DNA from: Fistulifera solaris
Lineage: Eukaryota > Bacillariophyta > Bacillariophyceae > Naviculales > Stauroneidaceae
DNA length: 64,000 bases
Assembly: GCA_030295235.1 (NCBI GenBank)
Contig: AP026124.1
Coordinates: forward strand, 2,170,001 to 2,234,000
Direction of reading: 5' to 3'
In this document: in pieces, positions 10,800-20,552 of the stretch
Layout of the letters: every line of letters begins with the position of its first letter
Position numbering within the stretch: the first letter of the stretch is position 1
Position numbers and translations under genes: made by a program
The notes under the pieces: generated by a model
Told to the model about the DNA's origin: nothing
Database searches by the model: none
The model's input: the letters and a program-made list of their open reading frames with translations, nothing else

Positions 10800-12357
10800 A
10801 GCTCCAACAATAAACGACCGATAAATATGGACAAAAGGCTCAGGAAGGGACCTCGATCGAAGGTTCACCTTCCCTGCCGATTTCCTATTCGAATCGCTGT
10901 CGGAACCCCAACAGAACTGCAAGGGTGCCGTCCAAGCTTGAGCAACATTAGCGGCAGGAGCGGCGGGCTTGGCATCAGCGGGCTTCTCTTCTTTGCTCTT
11001 GTGCTCGTCGGTTCCATGAGTCTGGTTCCAACGCTTGCACTTGGCTAGCAATAATAGAAAGTCTTGCCGTACTTGGTCATGGTGGTGGGCTCGCCGTCCT
11101 TCGGCGATGCGAGTCCAACGAGTTTCGGTCGAACCACCGCTTTTCTTGTCGCCATCACCACCGCCAGCCTTCGGAGCAGCCTTGTCTTTGTTCGCCTTCT
11201 TGTCCTTGGTCTTCGAGGGAGGCAGTTTTAGTGCCGTTCGACTCGAATTTCGACTTGAGGGTCTTGAACTCGGCTTTGAGACTCTTGATAGCCGCAGTAT
11301 TAGCACTAACATCAGTAGCAACTCCTTTAGCCGGTCCCCAATCATCCTTAAGAGTGCTGTAGAAATCTTTAGCTTCATGGAGAATGCGGCGATAGTTTGT
11401 ATAACCGCTCATCCTTTCAGCAACTTCCTTCGACTTTCCGGCAGAGAGACGGCACAAAGTCGGAGAGAGATGCTAACCGTGTGCCAGTGAACACGGGCAG
11501 CCGACCGAACATTTGCACAGCTGCTGCTGCAAAATAATCAAGTGGTCGCTGAGGGAGCTGGTCATTAGCTTCCAACTCCTGCAAAGTCTCCATCTGCGCA
11601 TTCGCCCAAGCAGCAACATTCTCACCGGGAGTTTCAACCAACGTGCGGCTTGGTGAACTCTTCTCCGAGCTCTGAGACACGGCCGAAATGCGTTGGGAAG
11701 AACTTCTTCGGTGATTTTCATCCAAACCAAAGGGCCAAAGCGCATGGCCGGAACTCAAGGAAGTACGAATCGTGCGCTGGAAGGAGCGCTCCAACGAGTT
11801 GAGCAGAAAAGCAGCCGAATCGCTAAGCGAGTTGATCATGTACTGATCAAAGACACCGGACTTGATCATGTCTTCAAGATGCTTCAGCGACTTCGTCGAA
11901 AGTGAACTTGCCATGGTACACGAAGAGATCGATGACACGACTGAGATCAGCAGGATCATTCATGTAGAACGGCCGTGTCGAGACCATGCGTAATACAATG
12001 GTTGAACGCTTCATCCGCGAGCTCAACAAGGCGGTAGTCATTCGCGGTAGGACTGAACTTGGGGTCGAGACCGGCGATGCGATCCTTAAAACTTTTCTCA
12101 GCGCGATAAGGATTCGGATCTCGGAAGCAGTAGGGGCGTCGCAGGCACAAGGTTAACACTCGCGAGTAAAGTTTGCATCCGGAGGACCACCAATAGCTGG
12201 GATAGAACCTTGAACAAGGCCGAACTTTGGCGAGAACGGGCTCGGAAAAAGTGGCCTGAACATCCTTTTCGACTTTTGCGCTTGGTGAAACTGCGAGGCG
12301 AGTACCGGCGGTCACCGGAGGAGGTTTCCTGTCATCAGTTTCGCTATCGGAAGACAT
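10800..12357 (-). pseudogene. Copia gag region
   Basis: Starts at the Met at 12357 (MSSDSETDDRKPPPV) and continues in several frames: VELADEAFNHCITHG, IKSGVFDQYMINSLSDSAAF, MQTLQELE-like helices, and a C-terminal basic, Lys/Gly-rich section. A segment near 11000-11060 (KCKRWNQTHGTDEH, with nearby Cys in the adjacent frame) looks like a variant zinc knuckle. At least three frame breaks. Confidence 0.75.
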
Positions 12358-12439
12358 ATCGCGAATAACGAAAGACGACAAAAGAGGAGTAAGTAGGGCA
12401 CGTGTATCAAACAACTGCAAAGACTGTACCAGATAGTGT

Positions 12440-12457
12440 GAATCTGGGCTCGTAACC
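12440..12457 (-). promoter_or_regulatory. Putative primer-binding site
   Basis: Eighteen bases directly inside the upstream LTR. The plus strand reads like a tRNA 3' end (GAATC then ...CGTAACC), so the element strand could pair with a tRNA. The tRNA identity is not determined. Confidence 0.5.
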
Positions 12458-12908
12458 TCTCACGTATCGACGGACAGAAACAGAAATTCTGTCAACCAAG
12501 TCGCTACGTTTCGCAACAACAGAAGAGGAAGTATCTGGTAGAGCTAAGACGATAAACAGTCAAAGTTTTCCAAACAACAATATTATGAAGCCTTTACAAA
12601 TCCGACAAATGAACAAGGTGGAATCTCACTGGGTGATGGTTCCGCCGAGAATGTCACTGCCATCGGACTAGGTCTTGTTTTATCTTGAAATTCTGAGCTC
12701 ACGTATGTGGCTCTAACATTCTTGTATCGCGTTGCTTGCAAACCTTTCACGCCTTCACGATCAACCCAAATCGTGCAAAGACCCTTGGGCCTCGCCCAAG
12801 AGGTTACATTCGGATGCTTCCGATTTGGGGATCGGAATTCGCATTAGGTCGTGCGGCCATATTGGCTGAGTCCCTAGTAGTCTGCCCGCTATCCGCATTT
12901 CCGTGACA
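12458..12908 (-). repeat. LTR (upstream in element orientation), 451 bp
   Basis: Near-perfect copy of 5792-6244. It should contain the element promoter, which transcribes leftward. Confidence 0.93.
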
Positions 12909-12913
12909 AGGAC
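12909..12913. repeat. Target-site duplication AGGAC (right)
   Basis: Exact copy of 5787-5791. The sequence resumes as non-element DNA. Confidence 0.85.
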
Positions 12914-13069
12914 ACATTTTTTGGCTTTTTTTGCGCTGATGTGTTTTTTCCCATCAGATCATCGCGATGACGGACACCATGTACGACGAAGATGATGAAA
13001 TTGGAATGCAGTTTGCAGTTTGTAGACACAAATTAGACTTTAGCCACTTAACGACAATATTTTCTCACT

Positions 13070-13567
13070 ATGGCTAAGTTCTTACTTCATTGTTTGCTTG
13101 TCTCTTATTGCTCGGGTCTGCAACTGCCGCTACCCAGAAAGGCCGATTCGTTTCCGTCGGCCGTCGCGTATCCCTCTTCCATGGAAGCTCCTATAAGTCG
13201 TCGTACCATGTTCCAGTCTGCCGGAATTGCATCGGCAGCTCTTTTCGGTATCGCTTCACAGTCAAATGCCCTTGATATGGACGCGTTCATGAACGCGGAG
13301 GTACGTCTAGCACTCGGAATATGATGCGATCAATTCTGTCGTCCGCTGACTCATCGAGGTAATTAGATTGAATCTAGCACAAAGAACTGCAATCCGAAGA
13401 CGGACCCGAAGTGTATTCCGAAGCTTACTCCAGATGAAGCTCTTTGCAAGTACGGTCAAAGCGGAAATGCGAGAGCCGAGGCCTGTAAACGCGTTCGTGC
13501 TGCTGGTGGTGACGTTCCGAAACCAGGCTCGCAAGGCAAAAGTTTGGGCGGAGCGTATGCCATGTAA
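13070..13567 (+). CDS. Small thylakoid-lumen protein with four cysteines
   Basis: Two exons, 13070-13300 and 13367-13567, with a 66-bp intron (GTACGT...ATTAG), giving 143 aa. Without splicing the frame ends at 13324. The N-terminus is a signal peptide, then a transit-like stretch and a twin-arginine segment (ISRRTMFQSAGIASAALFG) ending SNALD, the expected bipartite-plus-Tat route to a diatom thylakoid lumen. The mature part is about 70 residues, with four Cys (NCNPKTDPKC, LCKYG, EACKRV) and a C-terminal SLGGAYAM. Size and targeting fit a small extrinsic photosystem subunit, but I cannot name it. Confidence 0.82.
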
Positions 13568-13919
13568 GATTTATAGAAGCTAAAATGGCCGAAAGATCGC
13601 TACGGTTAGATAAAAATAGTTTACAAGTGGTCTAAATGTAACGGAAAGATTGAAATTATAAAATCGAGTTTTCTTTTCATCACTTCGTGTCGTGAATTAT
13701 CGCTGTGATTTGCGGACATCCTCTACAGAATGCTTTGGAAGATCAGGGCTTAAAGAAACTGGGATATCCACTTGAGCCTCTTTCGTTTGGGTTTTCCCAT
13801 TCCATGCAGAAGGAGATCGTTTCTCGGGACTTGTTTGTAGTTTTGCTTGAAGAGAGGCTCTGTTTTTGGGTTGTCGAGGTTTGGAAGGTTGCGTGAATAA
13901 ACCATGAACACCAGTGATC
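13568..13919. other. Short region between convergent genes
   Basis: 3' flanks of the lumen-protein gene (plus) and the coiled-coil gene (minus). No gene seen. Confidence 0.4.
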
Positions 13920-16670
13920 TTAGAGCTGAATTTGCGCAGTGAACGAAGAGGAACTTTTCTGTTTTTTTACAGGAAGGGAATCAGGTCGAGTAGCGTTAGA
14001 TATGCCGGCTGGCAGGCTGGGCTGTCTCTGTCCTTTCGTGGAGTTGGTGCTTGTTGAATCGTGTAGATTCGGAAATGGCAGAGTAACGGAATTCTGCTTT
14101 GGCGACTTTGCTGATGTATTCGTTAATGACCTTGAAGGCTTAGAAATTAAGCCGTGGACGCCTGTGAGCTTCGAAAACGCTTTGCGTAGCTTTCGCAGCG
14201 GCACATTTCTTTGAGAGGAAGGGTCTTGCTTTTGTTGGGGCTTTCCTCCTTTCTTCGATTCTGCCTGCCGTGGTAGCACACCAGTTGCGTTCCTTGGCTT
14301 GTTGATTGCTGCTGACTTTCGCTCTGGAAGACCACTCATGTAATTTTGGAGTAAATTTGGCATTTTGGGTTGTTGCGCGTCCTGGTTGGAGCTCGGCGCA
14401 TTCTTCATCGAAGAAGCTCGAGCACCTTCAACTCTCTCAAACAGACTCTCTTCCTTTTGTTTTGTAGCGTTCAATTCCTTCTCGAGCTGTGCCGCTTTCT
14501 CTTCCACTTGGCGAAATTGACTTGTTGTCCACTGTATCTCCTGCAGCAAGGATTCACGCTCGCGTGCATTCGTACTTTTAAGGTTATCCAGAGCATTTTG
14601 TAGTTTCAGGAGTTCGTTTTCTTTCGATTGCAAAGCAGAGATTGCGGAATCGGCTTTTGCGAAATCGCCAGCTTTTCTTTTGTATGGTCATTAACTTAGC
14701 TTCCAGATTCTCTTTACTGGTTTCCAGTGAGTTGAGCTTCTGCACCAAAGCTTGAAATTCCTCATTCGCGACGGATTGGCCCTCGACTTTTGCCAGGCTT
14801 CCTTGTGTTGTATTGTATGCTTGCTCCAGCGAGAAATACTGCGATGATAAAAGACTATTCTCGTCCTGCAAGGTCGAAATCTGCTTCTGTAGTTGGTTCA
14901 CGTTGTGTTCAAGTTGGCTTTGCGTTCGTTTGATCATATCTCGTTCATTTCTCATGTGGTCATTCTCAAGCTTCAGCTTACTCCTCGCTTGAATGAGCTC
15001 TTCAATTAGCTCACGGAATTCGTCGTGCTCTTTTTGAAGACGTGCGACCTCGTCTTCAAGCATTTTCCTAGATTCGCTAATCTTATTGGCGTTGAGTTCC
15101 ATCTCGAGGCATTCTTGTTCTCTGGATTCAATTTCACGCCTGGCAATGGCGAAATCTCCTAAACGTTCCTCAAGCTTACGAACATACGTTCCAATCATGG
15201 TAAGATTTGATTCAGTCCACTGGATCGCATCGTCCTTTCCCGGATCGTGGATTGCAGATTCGCTTTCTCTTCTTCATGACATAGAACCAGCGATTCAATT
15301 TCATTCTGCAAACGCTTGATTTCTATTCTCGCCAATTTCAAGTCATCTGCCATTCGTTGGGTTTTCGGAGCTTCTTCGCTCATATCTTTCTTCAACTGAC
15401 GCAACGCTGCTTTGAGAACAACCCTGTCTTCCTCGAATACCCCAATTCTGTCATTCAGTTCATCCAGTATTTCATCCCGAGACTTGACTTGTTCCGCAAG
15501 AGCAGTGTTGTTTCTCTGTAAATTCGTTACCGTGGCTTCGAGTTCCTCGACATTCTCTCGTTCCCGCTGTAACGCTGCTAAAAGCGTCGACCGTGCATCT
15601 TCCCGCAGCGATTCTAGACTTTCGTCAACGGGATCGACATTCGAGCCCCATCCGAACAGCCATGCGAAGAAACCTCGTTTCCTTCCTGATTTCCGGCGAT
15701 GATGCGATGTCGTTGAATCCTCATCTTGATCGGCGATTCGATGCCTCTCAACCAGAGTTGAAAGTTCTTCCGCTTTCAAGGTCATTTTTGTCAACTGTGA
15801 ACCTAACGCATCTGATTCATTCCGAAGTCTGGCTACTTGTTCCATGTGCTCACTACACTTTTTTCGCCACTCCTCTACATTCCCTTCCAGCATTGCTATT
15901 TGCTTGCCCATTTCAGTGCAATTGTTTTGGTACTGTAAGAGATCGTTGCGCTCCTTCGCCATAGTTGCCTCCGTTTCAATGACACGTTCCGTAAGTACGT
16001 CCAGTTGCCGCACATGCAAATCTTCTCGCTGTTGCATATGAGCTAACTGCGCTGTGATGTTGGCAAGATGAGCACGTAAGCCTTGCTCGCGCTGAAAGGC
16101 AATTTCGAGATCGTGCTGCATCCCTTGAATGACGTAATTCGGAGGCTGTAAAGGACGGCCTAGTCCATTTCCGCGATTTTGTTGATTAAAAGGAATATGT
16201 CTAGGTGGCTGCAATGCATGTCCAAAATTTTGTGGTGGGGCCGGTAAGCTTGTTGTCGACAATGAGTTTTGTTGTGGTTGTGAAAACGCATTCACATTTT
16301 CGGAATTTTGTGTTTGATTGCCCAGCGCTTCATCCAATGCACCAAGTGTATTGACGCAAGTAAATTGCGGCGTTGGTGGCGGCGGAGGAGGAGGAATACG
16401 GGGCAAGCCGTTCGGAAGGGGCGGAGGAGGCTGCTGGAGCGAAGGACCCCCGAATCGTGGTTGGTCGTCCTGTTTGGACGAAGACTCGTCATTCCGTGTT
16501 GCACCGAACCCAAAATTGTTGCCGCCCTTCCTAGAATAGCGGCATCGATATAAGAGTAATTGGAGGTACAAATCCACAAGTAAAACACCAGCAAGCGTGC
16601 CGAAAACCCATTCATTGGATATTTCATTCTTTTGTGCTTCGCAACCACAGTGGAAAAGGCCCGCTTCTCC
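13920..16670 (-). CDS. Long coiled-coil membrane protein, frame broken twice
   Basis: Three overlapping minus-strand frames form one protein of about 900 aa. The N-terminal part has a hydrophobic segment (EWVFGTLAGVLLVDLYLQLL, near 16600-16540) followed by RCRYSRK, then a proline-rich linker (PPPPLPNGLPRIPPPPPPP). About 550 residues of heptad coiled coil follow, with an internal basic insert (HHRRKSGRKRGFFAWLFGW), and a basic Ser/Pro tail ends it. The frame changes at about 15236 (adding one G to AAAGG restores RERDDAIQWTESNL) and at about 14675 (removing one A restores TIQKKAGDFAKADSAI). The two changes are opposite in sign. The 5' end is unresolved; an upstream exon or a start near 16670 is possible. 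A tethering or scaffold role is an inference. Confidence 0.7.
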
Positions 16671-17161
16671 TCAAACAAGCCCTTTGTGCTGCCGCTCTTA
16701 GTGATAAGGAGTTAAGGTAAGATCGAGAGTCACTTCAAATGACGCCCCCTGGCGAACGGAGGAAAAATAATGATTGTGACAAATGCTCGAATCATCAATG
16801 TGCAACGCGTTATTATTTGTAGAAAACCGGACCACGGTCAGCGACACGTGTAAAAATCTATGCTCTTTATCAACGGTCGGAGGTCAAGCGGTAAGCCGCT
16901 AACTTTAATGGAGAACTTAAGGTGGAACCGTAAACGAAATTGAGAACACCGAACACCGACCCTACCGAACATTGACATTCCAACTTCGAGAAGTTGGACA
17001 TCGGAACTTGGAGCGCACGAAGGGCACACTACGCACTCCAAGTACGCACTGGCGGATGTGAGACGATGTGACTAAACGACAGACGTCTTGCAAAATGACG
17101 TAAGAGTGTCCCCGACTCCGATCAAGTACTTTGCGTCGTGTGTTCGTCGTCCATTGACCAT

Positions 17162-17169
17162 TGACGTCA
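17162..17169. promoter_or_regulatory. CRE-like palindrome TGACGTCA
   Basis: A perfect bZIP/CRE consensus. CRE-type elements are known in CO2/cAMP-responsive diatom promoters. Function at this site is inferred. Confidence 0.4.
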
Positions 17170-17413
17170 ATACTAGTACCAGGTACACTACTTTCCAGGT
17201 GGACATGTTGAATATCTTTATTTAGTAACTGTCGGCTAAAACGTGAAGGTAACGAATTATGATAGGTAGTGTAGATTTCGAGTACCGGATCAACCAGTAT
17301 TTGTGAATTCGGAAGAGACTTTCTTAGTACTACGTAGTACTTGTGCAAAATTGGGTAGACCGAAGTGAAGAGTTTGATTACGGTCAAAAGGACAATCGTC
17401 TATGTCGTGTTGA

Positions 17414-17426
17414 AGTACCTGGTACT
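17414..17426. promoter_or_regulatory. Inverted repeat AGTACC-T-GGTACT
   Basis: Perfect 6-bp arms with a one-base spacer. The core GTACCTGGTAC also occurs at 48387-48397 and, reversed, at 17175-17185. Confidence 0.4.
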
Positions 17427-17752
17427 GTAGGTTGTTTCGTAAATGTTTCTCCTCGGATTCGCATTCTGATTGGCCACGGCAGCTCTTACACAAAGACTGA
17501 TGGTCGTGGAAGAAAAGAAGCGGACAATTGGATGGTCAGCGTCATGACTTAATTACCGCGTTCTCAGCCAAGGTCAACCTTACTTTAGTCGTAGCAATGA
17601 AAGGGTTTTAAATCAAACCGCACCTTCCCGGAGCTGTCCGCTCCCCCAGCTTTCCTCTCAGCGTGAAACAATCGCAGCCAATCCAAATTCACCGCCGCTG
17701 GCATAACGTCAAAACTCATTTGGCAGTCCATTGGCCAATTAAAACTTGAACC

Positions 17753-20293
17753 ATGGCATCCATCAGCTTCGACTTGGATTTTGGCATCCCAGCAAACACC
17801 TCGGCCTTTGCAAGCATTGCAATGGACGGGGACGAATATGTGAGCTGCAGTCGTTGTGGCCATGGTGGTTGCGATATCCGCGTCTTCGGCTGCGGTTGCA
17901 CCGTTCATGCGGTACGTACTGACGTAGACTTCTACGTACGGCATCGGACAGGTGTTGTTCCCTCCGATGCCGACTCGTATCGATGGATTGTTCTTGTTCT
18001 TTGAATTGCAAACGAAGAAACTGCTTGTTTCTTGCTTGTCTACGACTTGTAAAGCAGTTTGCGCAGCATTTAGTTATTGAAATTGCGGGCCGCCGGAAGT
18101 GATCATCGTGGTGATTATGCCGACTATCGACTCAATCTTCCCACCTCTCATATCTTCTCCTTTTTACATTCAAATCTTCTTTTAATCTTCAGCGCTGCAT
18201 GGCTTTGAACCCCAACGGACCTTTGACGACTTGTACTTTGTGCCACAAACCCACGAATGGCTTGTATCTCTTCCCCATGTCCTTTCGCGAGATTGATGAA
18301 GCGGCGAAGATTGCCTCCTCGTTGCTGGACGCCAAAGGCCGCGGACGGAAGCGTAAGGGATCTCCAGAGGACGAGTTTCCGGGAGCGTATTTGACAGAAC
18401 GCCGCACCGGTCGCTGGACGACGGATGAGATGGCCTACTGTGACAAACTCATTGAGAAGTTCGAGAAGGGCGAAGTACCCATTGAAGACGGTTCCAAGCT
18501 GAACGAATTTTTGGGAAACATGCTCAAGTCGAAGCAATCGCGTCTTACCAAGAAGATGAAAAACGCCAAGCTCTCGACGAGACTCTTCAAGCGCCTTTCC
18601 GGTTACATTGAAACCGAAGAAGCTAGATTTTTCTCCGAGCTTGAAGAGGCCTTTTACCGTGGTATTACCGACCCTCAGGAGCGCGCCGAAATTAGATTCC
18701 ATATGCAGAAGGAATGGCGTGAGCAGTTCAGCCGAGTGTGCGCTGCCATCGGGCAGCCCTTGGATGCTGAAGCATGGCTGAACAGCGTGGAGGAGATGGA
18801 CCGCCGCGCTGCTCAGGCCAAGAACGCCGCCCGCGTTGCCAAGCGCAAATTGATGATGGGCACCGCGTTGCGTTTGGATTCCCGCAACCCTGACTCGGGT
18901 GTCTTTATCGAAAAGACCGAAGCTGAGTCTCGCGTCGTTTCCATGAATGAGCCCGACATGGAACGCGAAATGGCTTCCATGTTCGCAGATGAAAGGGCAA
19001 TTTCCAGTTTTGAGTTTCTCGATAAAACGAGTCTTTTGCACTCAGCCCCCTTTCTCGCGAAAGCGACGACGTACATGCAGCGTCATGGTATCCCTTTTGA
19101 ACATATTGATATTTGGGTGCCATCTTACGTGCCGGCGGAGGGTAGCACGGATGAAGACATGACTTCTTGTCGTCTCTGCTACGCCGGCAGTGCCACCGTC
19201 GACAAACTCGTTGACGAAGATGGTAAGACCCCTCGATTGTTGACTTCGGACGAACAGTTCAATTTTTATGCGTTCGGAGACTACAGTCAAAAGTTTTCTT
19301 TTGATGTTGGCTGTGGTCTTCCTGGACGAGTTTACGAATCTGGGCGTCCGACGTGGGAGCAAAGCGTTCACAAGGCACCTCACAATCACTTTGAACGATG
19401 TGGTGGTGCCGCCCAATGGGGTATCAAGACAGTGATTGGTCTTCCGATTGCCAGTCCCAATGTTGGTCGGATTGTCGTTACGCTTTACTCCTGTTTTGAT
19501 CGAACCAAAGATGAGGATCTGGTCTCTCGTCTTACCGAAGAGTTCACGAAAGTAAGTACATTTTTAACCGAGAGTTGCTCTCTCAAAACATCCGCTCACT
19601 GGAATTGCGTCGCAGCTCATGCCGTCTCCCAAATGGAAACTGGTAGTTGACATTGGCGAGAATGAAGAGTCTCCTTCATCGCTTTCTATTGCTGACAATC
19701 TCGTGGAAGAGATTAATGACGTTGCGGAAATCAAGACAAGCGAGGATCTAAATCTTCTCGCCAATTTTGGTGTGGATACAGGTCGTCCTGTCAGGAACGA
19801 ATCGCGCTCTGCGGATGGCAGAGATCCAAGAGTCAACGAGGTAATTGCTCTACTAGGAGAATTCACGCCCTCCGACCCTGGGTCTCCTCTTCAGCCCTAT
19901 TTATCTGGATTTATGTCCCTCCGCTTATTGCTGCTCCGCCAGTCGCGAACTCCCGAGGAAGAAGATCTTGTGAACACGATGCTCGACTCGTTCTCTTCCT
20001 ACACGTCGGGACGCCGAGAGCGTGCCGACATTGCAGTGATGCTTGCCAGGGACTGCATCTTTTTGCTGAGCCAGCAGCTGTCTGTCTCACAGCTACAAAA
20101 CCACCATTTTCAACAGCAACCATTTCAGAATGGACAACCTTTTTTGGGCCATAATGCCCTCTCCGGCCAAGGCTCTAATATTGGGCTTTCGGTTTTTGGT
20201 CTGCCGTCCACCAGCTCCAGTCTTCAGAACTCTCCGGCTCTAACACCAATCCCGGCTCCGGGACCTGATTCGATGTCTATTGTGTCAAACTAA
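17753..20293 (+). CDS. Cys-rich/GAF-like putative regulator, copy A
   Basis: Three exons: 17753-17911, 18193-19551, 19616-20293 (introns 281 and 64 bp), 731 aa. Residues 20-75 hold a zinc-binding-type Cys/His cluster (CSRCGHGGC, GCGCTVHARC across the splice, CTLCHKP). Then come an acidic/basic helical region with MLKSKQSRLTKKMKNAKLS and a basic AKNAARVAKRKLMMG helix. A GAF-like domain (about 340-460) has the block FGDYSQKFSFDVGCGLPGRV and WGIKTVIGLPIASPNVGR. The third exon begins LMPSPKWKLVVD, and the tail is Gln/Ser/Pro-rich. The architecture suggests a sensor/transcription regulator in the nucleus, but no standard DNA-binding domain is recognised. Its paralogue (copy B) lies tail-to-tail, 260 bp away. 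Confidence 0.85.
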
Positions 20294-20552
20294 GGTGTTA
20301 GTTGCCAAGCTTGTGGGCGGTCATACTTCATTTTCATTTTTAAGAGTTCATGCTTTTTGCTTCTAATTTAAAAAGAATTCATTTGTGTTTATCTTATCCT
20401 TCATGCCTTAGTACGTACTGGTACATTTAATGATAGAATGGGTATAGCCTATGGGAACATTCGATCTGCATTTGATCGTTTTAGTACAAAATTCATTGTT
20501 TGTTTCAGATCAACACCTGACAAGGAGGCAAATCGCTACTCTGGCGTTTGAC
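20294..20552. terminator. Shared 3' region of the convergent regulator pair
   Basis: 259 bp between the two stop codons, AT-rich. It must contain both polyadenylation sites. No distinct signal was assigned. Confidence 0.3.

Larger units (their letters stand above)
5792..12908 (-). mobile_element. Full-length Ty1/copia LTR retrotransposon
   Basis: 7117 bp, reading on the minus strand, with the upstream LTR at 12458-12908 and the downstream LTR at 5792-6244. Domain order in its own direction is gag, protease (WDTGA), integrase, reverse transcriptase (YVDD), RNase H. Integrase before RT defines Ty1/copia. The LTRs begin TGTCACG and end CGTGAGA in element orientation. The two LTRs differ only by two single-base gaps, which implies recent insertion. 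The coding region is broken into many frames, so this copy is not obviously autonomous, although some breaks may be sequence errors. It resembles the copia-like elements described from diatoms; I do not assign a family name. Confidence 0.95.
16671..17752. other. Large divergent intergenic region
   Basis: About 1.1 kb between the coiled-coil gene (minus) and the first GAF-like regulator (plus). It holds a CRE palindrome TGACGTCA at 17162-17169 and GTACC/GGTAC inverted repeats at 17175-17185 and 17414-17426. Open frames here have no protein character. Confidence 0.5.

Noticed and set aside
10029-11490. Plus-strand frames inside the copia element
   Set aside because: They are antisense shadows of the gag and protease region.
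12967-13077. Small plus-strand frame starting MTDTMYDEDDE before the lumen protein
   Set aside because: It overlaps the next start and lacks support; probably 5' untranslated sequence.
16838-17944. Several short frames upstream of regulator copy A
   Set aside because: No family features, and they overlap the first exon or the promoter region.
18148-19041. 297-residue minus-strand frame opposite regulator A
   Set aside because: Antisense to a well-supported coding exon with clear homology to copy B.
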